Source: Clostridiales bacterium (GTDB lineage: Bacteria; Bacillota; Clostridia; Christensenellales; Aristaeellaceae). Taken from it: DNA of 64,000 bases. The stretch lies in the NCBI GenBank assembly GCA_017569285.1, contig CP069419.1, positions 2,604,001-2,668,000 of the forward strand, read 5' to 3'. Within the stretch, counting starts at the first letter, position 1, and each line of letters starts with the position of its first letter. The translations under genes and the position numbers were made by a program. The notes under the pieces were generated by a model, which saw nothing but the letters and a program-made list of their open reading frames with translations, was not told where the DNA came from and made no database searches. Of this stretch, positions 18,201-25,636 are shown piece after piece.

Positions 18201-19062
18201 GTACAGTGCGGCATTCCGCGCGCCGAAGGCGCAGATCCTGATTGTGGACGATACGCGCATGAACCTGACGGTGGCCATCGGCCTGCTGAGCAAGACACGG
18301 ATGAAGATTGACACGGCCACCGGCGGGGCGGGCGCCCTGGAGATGACCCGGTCCACGGCGTATGACCTGATCCTGATGGACCAGCGGATGCCGGGAATGG
18401 ACGGCCTGGAGACCATGCGCGGAATCCGGGCGCAGGAGAACGGGCTGAACCGGGAGACTCCCGTGATCTGCATGACGGCGGACGCCGTGCAGGGCGCACG
18501 GGAACGCTACCTGGCAGAAGGCTTTACGGACTATATTTCCAAGCCGATTGACAGCAAGGAGCTGGAGCTGATGCTGAAGAAGTACCTGCCGCCGGCCAAG
18601 GTGGAGGGCGGCGGGGAAGCCGCCCCGGCCGGCGGGGAAGCCGCCGGTGTGCCGGACAGCCTGGAATGGCTGCGGGAAGCCGGGGTGAAAACGGAGGACG
18701 GCTTGCGCTTCTGCCAGGGAGATGAGGCACTGTACCGGACCATCCTGGGCGAATACCTGCAAGGCGCGGAGGCACATATGGCGGACCTCCGGAAATACTT
18801 TGAAGCCGGGGACTGGAAGAACTACGGCATCCAGGTGCACACGCTGAAGGGCACATCCAGGACCATCGGCGCGGAATCGCTTTCCGACATAGCCGCGGAA
18901 CTGGAAAAGGCCAGCAACCGGGAGGATGAGGAGGTCATCCGCCGGATGCACGGGATCATGATGCAGGAATACCTCGGGTTTACGGGAATCCTGGCAAGGC
19001 ACATGCCGGCGGTCCGGAAGGAACCGGAAGCGGACGGCATCCTGGAATTCCTGCCGGAGTAA
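15292..19062 (+). CDS. Hybrid sensor histidine kinase with two tandem dCache sensors
   Basis: This 1256-residue protein has an unusual double sensor. A membrane helix (7-27) leads into a first dCache domain (about 35-280, with DREWFTEA and [16 protein letters not shown]), then a second helix (about 285-308). After a cytoplasmic linker, a third helix (about 370-390) precedes a second dCache domain (about 400-640, with [12 protein letters not shown] and [16 protein letters not shown]) and a fourth helix (about 643-663). The kinase core follows: [15 protein letters not shown] (His about 712), [28 protein letters not shown] receiver ([13 protein letters not shown], Asp about 1029) and Hpt ([16 protein letters not shown], about 1183) end it. 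The R-x-W-Y/F, Y and D residues resemble amino-acid-binding dCache motifs. The adjacent operon with a lone receiver may take the output. Confidence 0.93.
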   Translation: MRSFRLKLVSVIVFVVLVSTAMLFLISYQRTRSSMSVQAEENYRVIVDKYTQELEAWVNTNATIVDSLAAELTINQKYNDSYDAFRAWLNENYGRLNKGGSIYDIYFTYPNNRMTCASGFYADGTVDYVHDREWFTEAARTGEMYYSTAYRDSDTGKPIVTISKGIYRNNTLQGVLAADIFVDVLEDIIRGADIAPDSYAFLVDRNLGMIVHPDENYTFEDTPHSVLEIADAPYGEVVSRIRSGSDGMVYLKDYDGVERGFTVSRMSNTGWYVGIAISESELSRDFGVLVRGFLIAGLVAILIGCGIAVLLAHVLDKMSTQQQEYEVKVQELRSQVVANTPVRMLEHLNENGEENAEIPMDLHRQARIRRLIPMTLILVLMILMVVYSTRAINEVSVANIHEVGRDRISAAAAELENYLRVGKATLWVTADTVDHMANSGSTADEILDYLIVETETQKEQFDVNINGLYGYVMGEYLDGLQWVPPDNYDPIRRDWYQAALEAGGEATIVAPYVDAQTGSVIISISRMLSNGKDVLSIDLMMDYIQEIVSDLQIKDKGYSFIVDGNGMMIAHRDQKQVGGYMSGDAEMLELFDRIREVKDGHFEIAAGREQSTVFVKEIMDQWYLAIVIGSEELMGDVNRQLIVNILICTITFALIAIFFLISRKTENNYFRRIEEMRAEEQKQAYEARALKLGKEAADRANQAKSDFLANMSHEIRTPINAVLGMNEMILRETDAAQGDQSTERWLESFGNIRNYAGNIGSAGNNLLSIINSVLDFSKIEAGRMEIKEEEYSLTSLLNDACNLVYFRARNKGLDFLTEVEETIPDRLTGDKIHAQQIITNLLSNAVKYTEQGAIRLSVRAETGNRKGAKDITLVIAVKDTGIGIHQEDIERLFEKFQRMDLEKTGTVEGTGLGLAITQKLLSMMKGDIHVESAYGKGSEFTVRIPQRIAGTEPVGEFRMSFVNDFTASQPYSAAFRAPKAQILIVDDTRMNLTVAIGLLSKTRMKIDTATGGAGALEMTRSTAYDLILMDQRMPGMDGLETMRGIRAQENGLNRETPVICMTADAVQGARERYLAEGFTDYISKPIDSKELELMLKKYLPPAKVEGGGEAAPAGGEAAGVPDSLEWLREAGVKTEDGLRFCQGDEALYRTILGEYLQGAEAHMADLRKYFEAGDWKNYGIQVHTLKGTSRTIGAESLSDIAAELEKASNREDEEVIRRMHGIMMQEYLGFTGILARHMPAVRKEPEADGILEFLPE

Positions 19063-19080
19063 CCGAAAGGGAAAACAAAA

Positions 19081-19109
19081 ATGACACGCCCTTATGCAGG
19101 GCGTGTCAT
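19081..19109. terminator. Bidirectional terminator
   Basis: ATGACACGCCC and GGGCGTGTCAT pair across a 7-base loop, with TTTTATC to the right and AAAACAAAA to the left. It separates the convergent dCache kinase and the secreted-protein gene. Confidence 0.85.
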
Positions 19110-19125
19110 TTTATCATCCGGCTGA

Positions 19126-19911
19126 TCAGCCGTTGTCGCTCTCATCCGGCAGGAGGTCGTAGTTGACCAGCTCCAGGGATTCGCTTTCCAGGAACAGGCT
19201 GCCGTTTTCCGTGAAGGACAGCGTTTCCGACAGGTCCGCGGCGGCTTCCGTATCCCCGTCAAAGCGGGCGGCATACGTCTCGGGATCCAGGCATTCGAGC
19301 TTTTTGGTTTCCGCGTCGTACAGGCCCTTCAGCACGATGTCGGGGGCAGCGTTCTCCGCTTCGGAGTGGATGAGCACGTCGTAGCCGTAGTCGTCTTCAC
19401 TGTCGTTCCAGGAGATTTCCACCCAGAGGTTCTTTTCCTGGTTGACCCAGGTGCCGTCGAACCGGCCGATATCGGAGAAGACGAGGTCCGTGCCGTCCTG
19501 GCCGCGGCCATCCTGCCAGGTCAGCATTCCGTTTTCATCGATTGCGAATACCGTCACCTGGTTTTCCTCATCGAAATCGTCATATTCGAATTCTTCGACC
19601 GATTCCGCGCCTTCCTTGTCCGTGAAGCCGTACTTCAGGGACGCGATGGACTCCAGCACGTCCTTTTCCTCATTGTAGCAGCAGGCGTATTCCCACACGG
19701 TACCCTTCTGCTCCGCCGGATCGTACTCGCGGATATCCACGCGGTAGCCTTCCTCTTCGTAGACGATGCTGACAGTCATGCCGAAGATCGCCCAGTCGGA
19801 ATCAAACTTCTTTCCGCCTTCCGGCTCGGGAATCTCATCCGCGAACGCGGCGCATGCCGGCAGGGCCAGCATCATCACAGCCAGGATCATGCCCAGGATC
19901 TTTTTCATCAT
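19126..19911 (-). CDS. Secreted acidic protein of unknown function
   Basis: This 261-residue protein has a signal peptide (MMKKILGMILAVMMLALPACAAFA, in two parts); the cysteine might allow lipidation but the lipobox is poor. The mature part is strongly acidic and rich in aromatic residues (YEEEGYRVDIREYD, EFEYDDFDEENQV, WNDSEDDYGYD), with beta-rich character. I recognise no domain. The start is ATG 19911 because GGGAGG lies at the right distance. It ends at the terminator shared with the dCache kinase and has no co-directional partner close by. Confidence 0.75.
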   Translation of the reverse strand: MMKKILGMILAVMMLALPACAAFADEIPEPEGGKKFDSDWAIFGMTVSIVYEEEGYRVDIREYDPAEQKGTVWEYACCYNEEKDVLESIASLKYGFTDKEGAESVEEFEYDDFDEENQVTVFAIDENGMLTWQDGRGQDGTDLVFSDIGRFDGTWVNQEKNLWVEISWNDSEDDYGYDVLIHSEAENAAPDIVLKGLYDAETKKLECLDPETYAARFDGDTEAAADLSETLSFTENGSLFLESESLELVNYDLLPDESDNG

Positions 19912-19981
19912 AAAATAAAGCCTCCCTTTCATATTCCGGACAGAATGCCCCGGAAGTTATCGGCAGGCTTTATTATACCGC

Positions 19982-20392
19982 TTATCGGTCAATCGGTCCA
20001 GTGTACGTCATATCGCCGATATTCCGGCGCGCGCGGAGGCTGCGGACATAATCCACTTCCTCCTGCAGGGCGTCCCGGGAGACCGGCTTCAGGAGATACC
20101 CGGCCGGATGGACCGTCCAGGATTCCACCGCATACCGGGGATGGCCGGTGACGAAAACAATATCTGTCCTGGGACGCATCTCCCGGATCCTCTCGGACAG
20201 CCGGATTCCGTCCGTTTCCGGCATGCTGATATCCAGGAACACCAGGTCGCACGGGTTGTCACGAAGCCAGGACAGGACTTCAAGAGGTTTGTCCATGCCG
20301 TGCACTTCGCTGATTTCAGGGATATCCCGGCAAAGGGAAACAAGATACTGAAGTGTCAGCTTTTCATCATCCACGCACAGTACCCTCAGCAT
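19982..20392 (-). CDS. Stand-alone receiver-domain response regulator
   Basis: This 136-residue protein is a single receiver domain: acidic pair in VLCVDDEKLT, phospho-acceptor Asp in LVFLDISMPETDG, Thr in FVTGHP, Lys in LLKPVS. Its style resembles the receivers of LytTR-type regulators, but no DNA-binding domain follows. It lies 74 bases after the second paralog of the STAS operon and is probably co-transcribed, suggesting that phosphorylation feeds into or out of that module. It could take phosphate from the Hpt domains of the two hybrid kinases 5-7 kb away. That link is inference. Confidence 0.88.
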   Translation of the reverse strand: MLRVLCVDDEKLTLQYLVSLCRDIPEISEVHGMDKPLEVLSWLRDNPCDLVFLDISMPETDGIRLSERIREMRPRTDIVFVTGHPRYAVESWTVHPAGYLLKPVSRDALQEEVDYVRSLRARRNIGDMTYTGPIDR

Positions 20393-20466
20393 ATTTTCCC
20401 CTCCTTTCCCATCCCGGCAGGATTGTTCAGCCGGGAAATGATGCGGCCTGCCCGGTCGGACAACCG

Positions 20467-21063
20467 TTACGCCAGCTTCTTCAGGATCACCAGTTCGACG
20501 ATCCCGCTGCGGATATAGACCTTGACATCATCCGCGACATTCTTCACCACGGATTTTTCCAGTTCATCCCAGGCTTCCCGGGCACCCGGGGCATTCTGCG
20601 CCACCCGGCTGTACAGGGCGCTTTCATACCGGCGCAGGGACCATTCCCAGTCCAGCATCGGGGAGCTTTCCATCGCATCCGGAAGGAACAGGCCGGAAAC
20701 GTCCGCGGCATCCTCATCGGATTCCCAGTCAAAGAACGCCCGCAGGCGGCCCATGATGCCTTTGGCAGATTCGTTTTTGCCGGTGCTGGAGACGGAGAGC
20801 AGGCGGGTGCGCTCCTCCTCGGACAGGGTGGTCTTCACCTGCAGGTGCAGTTCATATTCATCGTCCTGGTCCTCAATCCAGAAGAGGCCTTCGGTTTCGC
20901 CGGTAATGGAGCGCATCAGGCCCATCGCTTCCTCAGCCAGGAGCCGGAGATGCAGGGCTTTTTTGGCGGAAAGACCTTTATAAGCGGCGACTTTGTCCAC
21001 CTGCAGCAGGGCGGATTCCATCCGGGCGCCCCGGCTGGAAACGGCAATCACATCTGTTCTCAT
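20467..21063 (-). CDS. Unknown protein, paralog 1 of the STAS-flanking pair
   Basis: This 198-residue protein is a clear paralog of the protein at 21410-21994: both begin M-[RK]-T-D-V, share KVAAYKGLSAK-ALHLRLLAEE and end in EAWDELEKSVV--VADDVKV. The LRLLAEEAMGLMRSI helix recalls the N-box of RsbW/GHKL anti-sigma kinases, and GKNESAKGIMGRLR could be a degenerate lid, but no DxGxG motif is present. I therefore do not call it an ATPase. Lying next to a STAS protein, it may be a partner-switch component. AGAGGAG precedes the ATG. Confidence 0.7.
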   Translation of the reverse strand: MRTDVIAVSSRGARMESALLQVDKVAAYKGLSAKKALHLRLLAEEAMGLMRSITGETEGLFWIEDQDDEYELHLQVKTTLSEEERTRLLSVSSTGKNESAKGIMGRLRAFFDWESDEDAADVSGLFLPDAMESSPMLDWEWSLRRYESALYSRVAQNAPGAREAWDELEKSVVKNVADDVKVYIRSGIVELVILKKLA

Positions 21064-21075
21064 GGCAGGCTCCTC

Positions 21076-21369
21076 TTACTCAATCGTCAGGATATCGGTA
21101 AAACCGGTGACTTCCAGCACTTCACTTACGATCTCGTTGATATGGGTGACCTTCATGCCGCCCTTGCAGTTCATGATCTTGTGGGCGGAAAGCAGCACGC
21201 GCAGACCAGCTGAAGAAATATACTCCAGCTTGCTGCAGTCCAGGACCAGGCTTTCCGCGCCGTCCAGGGAGGCGAGTTCCGCTTCCAGCTGCGGGGCGGT
21301 CATGGTATCCAGGCGGCCTTCCAGGGCAATCTCCAGGGTGCTTCCGTTCATTTTCTTGGTGATGTTCAT
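21076..21369 (-). CDS. STAS-domain anti-sigma factor antagonist
   Basis: This 97-residue single STAS domain resembles SpoIIAA/RsbV: an LEIALEGRLDTMTAPQLEAEL start and a core LVLDCSKLEYISSAGLRVLLS with the Ser position normally phosphorylated by the cognate anti-sigma kinase. The start at ATG 21369 has a strong AAAGGAGG. It lies between two paralogous unknown proteins (40 and 12 bases away), and no classical RsbW/SpoIIAB gene or sigma factor is next to it. By family knowledge it should release a target by binding its partner when dephosphorylated; here the partner is presumably one or both paralogs. Confidence 0.9.
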   Translation of the reverse strand: MNITKKMNGSTLEIALEGRLDTMTAPQLEAELASLDGAESLVLDCSKLEYISSAGLRVLLSAHKIMNCKGGMKVTHINEIVSEVLEVTGFTDILTIE

Positions 21370-21409
21370 GGGTTTTCCTCCTTTTTTATGGTCCATCATG
21401 TACGGCTGT

Positions 21410-21994
21410 TCAGCCATTCAGCTTTTTGTAAATCGCCATTTCCACGGTCCGGCCCCGGATGGCGACCTTCACATCGTCCGCCACATGCGCGACAACGGAT
21501 TTTTCCAGCTCATCCCAGGCTTCCAGGGCGCCGGGATCCTTTTTTGCGTACTGCTCCAGCTGGCCCCGGTAGTCCACCATGGACCAGGTCATGCTCTCAG
21601 GTGCGATGGTGCTGCCGGGCATGAACAGCCCGTGCATCACCGGCGCGCCGCCGGACAGGTCGAAGAAGCTGCGGAGCTTGCCCATCAGGCCGCGGGCCGC
21701 CTCGTTCTTCCCCTCCGTGGATGCCGCGATCAGCTGCCGGCGCTGTTCCTCATCAATCAGCGTGCGGACCTTCAGGTGCAGTTCATACACATCATCACTG
21801 TCCTCAATCCAGAACTCGCCGTCCGCTTCACCGGCGATGGAACGCATCATTCCCAGCATTTCCTCGGCCAGCAGGCGGAGGTGGAGCGCGTTTTTGGCTG
21901 AAAGGCCTTTATAGGCAGCCACTTTGCTGACCTGGTTCAGGGCTTCCTCCATCCGGGCCCCGCTGTTGGAAACGATCATGACATCTGTTTTCAT
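21410..21994 (-). CDS. Unknown protein, paralog 2 of the STAS-flanking pair
   Basis: This 194-residue protein starts at ATG 21994 (AAGGAG upstream) and shares roughly half its residues with the protein at 20467-21063. Conserved parts are GARMEEALNQVSKVAAYKGL, LHLRLLAEE, EFWIEDSDDVYELHLKVRT, GKNEAARGLMGKLRSFFD and EAWDELEKSVVAHVADDVKV. The second half of each differs in an acidic insert. It is first in the operon paralog-STAS-paralog-receiver. A divergent, non-canonical GHKL kinase is my best guess, but the nucleotide-binding motifs cannot be recognised. Confidence 0.7.
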   Translation of the reverse strand: MKTDVMIVSNSGARMEEALNQVSKVAAYKGLSAKNALHLRLLAEEMLGMMRSIAGEADGEFWIEDSDDVYELHLKVRTLIDEEQRRQLIAASTEGKNEAARGLMGKLRSFFDLSGGAPVMHGLFMPGSTIAPESMTWSMVDYRGQLEQYAKKDPGALEAWDELEKSVVAHVADDVKVAIRGRTVEMAIYKKLNG

Positions 21995-22051
21995 CTGACT
22001 TTCTCCTTTTCTGCGGCAGCTGCCGCGGTGGGCTCTCACTGGAACAAACCC

Positions 22052-22083
22052 ATTATATCGTCCGATGTCCAACAGATGTCCAA
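22052..22083 (-). promoter_or_regulatory. Promoter and direct repeats upstream of the STAS operon
   Basis: On the minus strand, a perfect TATAAT -10 (22057-22052) is preceded by two exact copies of TTGGACATC (plus strand GATGTCCAA at 22064-22072 and 22075-22083). Their period is 11 bases, one helical turn, and no good -35 is at 17 bases. This is the arrangement expected for a site bound by an activator as a head-to-tail dimer. Confidence 0.6.
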
Positions 22084-22235
22084 TAGAACGAATACATTTC
22101 TTGCTGGTTTTGAACGAAAAAAGATATTTTTCCGGAATATGTGCATGAAAACGCTTCCGCTTTGGGGAAAACCTGCTTTTCCGGGAAAAGAAAAACGGCC
22201 GGTCCAAAGACCGGCCGGATGCGGATCCGGGAGGA

Positions 22236-22610
22236 TTATTCTTCCGCACCGTACGTGCACAGGGCGCCGATGTCGAAATCCGCGATATTCAGGATGGAAG
22301 CATTGCCTTCCAGGTCCCGGTAAATGTAGATGATCACGTAGGAGGGCGCCGCATCAGGATAAACCACAGCGGCCTGGCAGAGTACCGCATAGTTGGTGCC
22401 GGCCACTACCTGGGAGCCCAGGAAGGCAACCGGGGTATAGTTCACACCGACCAGCCCTTCGAGCGCCTGGTCCACGATGGCTTTGATTTCATCAGTTACC
22501 GCAGGATCGGCGGAGGGGGTCCAGCCACCGGCCAGGGGCGCTTCCGCAACGGCGGCGACGGAGGTAATCATCATCATGACTGCGAACAGGACTGCGATCA
22601 GCTTCTTCAT
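22236..22610 (-). CDS. Secreted cystatin-like protein
   Basis: This 124-residue protein has a signal peptide (about 1-23) and a mature domain of about 100 residues that reads like a cystatin. It has a glycine pair near the N-terminus (GGW, 28-30), a helix (DEIKAIVDQALEGL), then a strand leading to QVVAGTNY (67-74), the Q-x-V-x-G papain-inhibitor loop, then two more strands. In eukaryotic cystatins this loop and the N-terminal glycine plug the active site of C1 proteases. Bacterial inhibition is not shown, and the cystatin-type fold also serves other roles. AAGGAAG precedes the ATG. It stands alone. Confidence 0.72.
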   Translation of the reverse strand: MKKLIAVLFAVMMMITSVAAVAEAPLAGGWTPSADPAVTDEIKAIVDQALEGLVGVNYTPVAFLGSQVVAGTNYAVLCQAAVVYPDAAPSYVIIYIYRDLEGNASILNIADFDIGALCTYGAEE

Positions 22611-22860
22611 TTTCTTAACTTCCTTTCCGGACCGTTTTGTTCGGTCTCACTCATTTGGACGGCAGACGCGGGGAAAAAGTTCCCGAAAAAACCAAAAAGT
22701 TTTTTGGAATATTTCTGATTTCGGGAAAGACTCCCGGAATTCCTCCGTTCGGGAAGGCGGATTCTACTTTCCGTAGGTAGTATTGCGGATCGTCCTGCGC
22801 TACAATGATGACAGCCGCCGGGAAAGGCGGCGGATCAAACCCGCAGGGAGGCAAAAAGCA

Positions 22861-23532
22861 ATGAACCAGTATGTGACCGGTGCGGCTATCCGGGAGCTGC
22901 GCCTGCAGAAGAATATGACCCAGCTGCAGCTGGCGGAGAAGCTGAACGTGAGCGACAAGGCGGTTTCCAAATGGGAGACCGGAAAGGGATACCCGGACAT
23001 TACCCTGCTGGAATCCATTGCGGACGCATTCGGGATCTCTGTGACGGAGCTGATTTCCGGCAACCGGGTTTCCAACCGGAATGTGGCGGCAAACATGATG
23101 AAGTCCGGGTTTTATATGTGCCCGGTATGCGGAAATGTAATCCACACGATGGGCGAAGCCGTGATCCAGTGCCACGGTGTCCAGCTGCTGCGGGAAGAGG
23201 CGGAGCAGACAGATGAAAGGCATATGGTCTTCATTGAGCGCGTGGAGGATGAATACTACGTCCGGATTGACCATGAGATGACGAAGCAGCATTTCATCTC
23301 CTTTATCGCGGCGGTGTCGCCGGACCGGCTGCAGCTGGTGAAGCTGTATCCGGAAGGAAACGCAGAGGCGCGGTTTCCGATGCGCGGGGTGAAGAAGATC
23401 GTTTTCCGGTGCAACCGGGACGGCCTGTTTGCCACGGACATCGTGAAGGGAATTGACGACCGGAAGAGCGGATATGACGACACGGCGGAACGCCGCGCAC
23501 TGGAGGAAACGGCGAAAAAGCTTTTTGGATAA
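22861..23532 (+). CDS. HTH regulator fused to a desulfoferrodoxin-like domain
   Basis: This 223-residue protein has an N-terminal XRE-type helix-turn-helix (IRELRLQKNMTQLQLAEKL, then NVSDKAVSKWETGKGYPD). A CPVC pair (87/90) follows, then a region like the catalytic domain of superoxide reductase. His121 (RHMVFIE), His138 and His144 (DHEMTKQHFISFI) and Cys184 (FRCNRDGLF) match four of the five iron ligands of desulfoferrodoxin; the fifth His is Asp187. It may sense oxidants or iron rather than act as an enzyme. I start at ATG 22861, which has GGGAGG, rather than further upstream. Confidence 0.8.
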   Translation: MNQYVTGAAIRELRLQKNMTQLQLAEKLNVSDKAVSKWETGKGYPDITLLESIADAFGISVTELISGNRVSNRNVAANMMKSGFYMCPVCGNVIHTMGEAVIQCHGVQLLREEAEQTDERHMVFIERVEDEYYVRIDHEMTKQHFISFIAAVSPDRLQLVKLYPEGNAEARFPMRGVKKIVFRCNRDGLFATDIVKGIDDRKSGYDDTAERRALEETAKKLFG

Positions 23533-23581
23533 AGGAGCCTGGCTTGACACGGCTTCCGGCATGCGATATACCATAAATAAG

Positions 23582-23610
23582 GAAACCCCGCGTTTCATAC
23601 GCGGGGTTTC
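23582..23610 (+). terminator. Terminator-like hairpin
   Basis: GAAACCCCGCG and CGCGGGGTTTC pair across a 7-base loop between the HTH fusion gene and the ACT-domain gene. The T run is weak (GTTTCTG), so termination may be incomplete. Confidence 0.55.
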
Positions 23611-23640
23611 TGACAGAAAACGAACGGGAGGGAAGCCCGT

Positions 23641-24012
23641 ATGAAGCTGAAGGAACTTCCGTATGACCTGACCGTATGCAAAACCGCATCCCTGGCGGAT
23701 ATCCGCACGGATGCCGGATTCTTTTTTATCGGAAGAACCGATGAGGAAATCTCCCTGGTGTGCCGCACGGAGGATACGCCGGTTCATACCACGGACCGGG
23801 AAGACGGATGGCGGGGATTCCGGATTGAGGGGATCCTGGACTTCTCCCTGACGGGGATCCTGGCAAGGATTTCCGGGATTCTCGCAGAGGGAAAAATCGG
23901 CATCTTTGCTGTTTCCACTTACAACACCGATTACGTGCTGGTGAAAAAGGAAAACATGCGCCGGGCAATGGACGCCCTGGCGGCGGCCGGATACGAAACC
24001 GAAGACGAATGA
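23641..24012 (+). CDS. ACT-domain protein
   Basis: This 123-residue protein has an N-terminal strand-rich part and a C-terminal ACT-like fold (FSLTGILARISGILAEGKIGIFAVSTYNTDYVLVKKENMRRAMDAL), as in the ACT_7/CASTOR-like family. ACT domains usually bind amino acids. No catalytic domain is attached, so it is probably a small ligand-sensing protein. A GGGAGG site precedes the ATG, and the Nudix gene follows after 16 bases, suggesting one transcript. Confidence 0.85.
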   Translation: MKLKELPYDLTVCKTASLADIRTDAGFFFIGRTDEEISLVCRTEDTPVHTTDREDGWRGFRIEGILDFSLTGILARISGILAEGKIGIFAVSTYNTDYVLVKKENMRRAMDALAAAGYETEDE

Positions 24013-24028
24013 CACGGAGGACGGGACC

Positions 24029-24514
24029 ATGAAGCTGCGGAACATGACGGGGATCTACCTTTCCTGCAACGGGCAGATGCTGCTGCTTTACCGGCAGGGT
24101 GGGCGTGTGGTCTCCAACCAGTGGATCGCATCCGCCGGCGGGCACTTTGAGCCGGAAGAACTGAACGACCCAAAGGCCTGTGTGCTGCGGGAGATGAAGG
24201 AAGAGCTGAACCTGGCGGAGGACGACCTGACGGGCATGCGGATGCGGTACATCGCCCTGCGGAACGTGAACGGCGAGATCCGGCAGAATTACTATTTCTT
24301 TGCGGATCTGAAGCCGGAACATTACGCCCTGTTTACGTCCAGCGAGGGGAAATGCCGCTGGGTGGATTATCCGGACATCATGAACTATGAGATGCCGCTG
24401 ACGGCCAAGTATGTGATGGAACACTACCTCCGGGAAGGACAGTATACCGATGCGCTGTACAGTGCGGTGAATGACGGGAAGGATTACCACTTTACCGAAA
24501 TTCGGGAAAGCTGA
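24029..24514 (+). CDS. Nudix hydrolase
   Basis: This 161-residue protein carries a Nudix box with the usual spacing: GGHFEPEELNDPKACVLREM then KEELNL, giving G-x5-E-x7-R-E-x-x-E-E. Nudix enzymes hydrolyse nucleoside diphosphates linked to another group; the substrate is unknown. A GGAGG site lies eight bases before the ATG. It follows the ACT-domain gene closely and ends before a strong terminator. Confidence 0.92.
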   Translation: MKLRNMTGIYLSCNGQMLLLYRQGGRVVSNQWIASAGGHFEPEELNDPKACVLREMKEELNLAEDDLTGMRMRYIALRNVNGEIRQNYYFFADLKPEHYALFTSSEGKCRWVDYPDIMNYEMPLTAKYVMEHYLREGQYTDALYSAVNDGKDYHFTEIRES

Positions 24515-24549
24515 AAAACCGGATGGGGAAAAGCACAGGGGTACAGAAG

Positions 24550-24577
24550 AAGGCCGCCGGAGAATTCCGGCGGCCTT
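24550..24577. terminator. Bidirectional terminator
   Basis: AAGGCCGCCGG and CCGGCGGCCTT pair across a 6-base loop, followed by TTCC. It lies between the convergent Nudix and nucleoside-hydrolase genes. Confidence 0.8.
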
Positions 24578-24590
24578 TTCCGTCTGTCGG

Positions 24591-25472
24591 TTATTGCTGT
24601 GCGGAGAAGCGCAGCTTGGCGAAGAAGTCCTCCAGCAGGTAGCGGCTGTCCATATCGCGGTAGACCAGGATCTCCCGGACACCGGGAATTTCGATGCCGT
24701 AGGACGTATCCTCCCGGACTTCGCGGACCCGTTGGAAGGAGGTCCTGCCGCAGCGGGGATTGAGCACGGCTGCCACGGAGGGGGAATCCCCCAGGGACCA
24801 GCTTTCGCCCATGTTCCAGTCGGCAGCGGGGGAAGCATTGTATTTGGCCAGCTGATCAAACAGGTACCGGCCGCCCGGGCCGCAGGGACGCACCCGCTCC
24901 TGCAGCTCCGCGATGCCGACGCGGATGCTGCCGTAGACATTTGAAGGGATCTGCCAGACCGGTGCGTCGGACTGCAGGACGAAATTGGCCGCAGCCGGAT
25001 CATTGCCGAAGTTGAATTCCTTCCAGGGAATTTCTTCCTCCTCATAGGGATGGCCGCCGATGGTGACTACCGTCAGGCGGGAGGTGATTTCCGGCTGCTC
25101 CCGGATGGCCCGGGCCATATTGGTGAGGGCACTCATGCACAGGACGTACAGCGGATGCGGGTCATCGTTCAGCGCTTCCCGGATGATGAGGGAAACGCCT
25201 TCCGAGACAGAGGGATCATCCGGGCCGTCCTGCCCGGCGTGTACCGGCATATCCAGCCCCATGGCGGAGACCAGTTTCCGGGCGGCGGCCCGGCTCTTTT
25301 CCATGGAACCGGGCTGCGCGAAATGCTCGGCAACGATTCCCCGGACGATCAGCTTCGGGCTGAGCAGCGCATAGGCGATGGCAAACGGGTCATCGGCCTC
25401 ACAGGCGGTATCCGAGTCGATGATGATTCGGCATTTTTTCTTTTCGGGAACCTCAAAATGATATGGAAGCAC
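24591..25472 (-). CDS. Inosine/uridine-preferring nucleoside hydrolase family protein
   Basis: This 293-residue protein has the nucleoside-hydrolase calcium-binding motif in a variant form, IIIDSDTACEADDPFAI (D-x-D...DD). It also has the later GNDPAAANFVL segment with the Asp near the ribose site. The family cleaves the N-glycosidic bond of nucleosides for salvage. The divergent motif puts it outside the well-characterised pyrimidine subgroup, so substrate is unsure. The start is a GTG at 25472, supported by AAAGGAG nine bases upstream. Confidence 0.85.
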   Translation of the reverse strand: MLPYHFEVPEKKKCRIIIDSDTACEADDPFAIAYALLSPKLIVRGIVAEHFAQPGSMEKSRAAARKLVSAMGLDMPVHAGQDGPDDPSVSEGVSLIIREALNDDPHPLYVLCMSALTNMARAIREQPEITSRLTVVTIGGHPYEEEEIPWKEFNFGNDPAAANFVLQSDAPVWQIPSNVYGSIRVGIAELQERVRPCGPGGRYLFDQLAKYNASPAADWNMGESWSLGDSPSVAAVLNPRCGRTSFQRVREVREDTSYGIEIPGVREILVYRDMDSRYLLEDFFAKLRFSAQQ

Positions 25473-25636
25473 AGGATGATGCTCCTTTCATGCGGGATTG
25501 ATGCGGTTCGTCTTTTGCCTCACTTTAGCAGACATCCCGCCCTTTTGCAAGCCCGGGACAGGACGGGATTTCACAGATGGCATATCGGTATGGTATAATG
25601 CCGCGGTAAGCAGAGAACCGACAGGGGGATCAGCAG

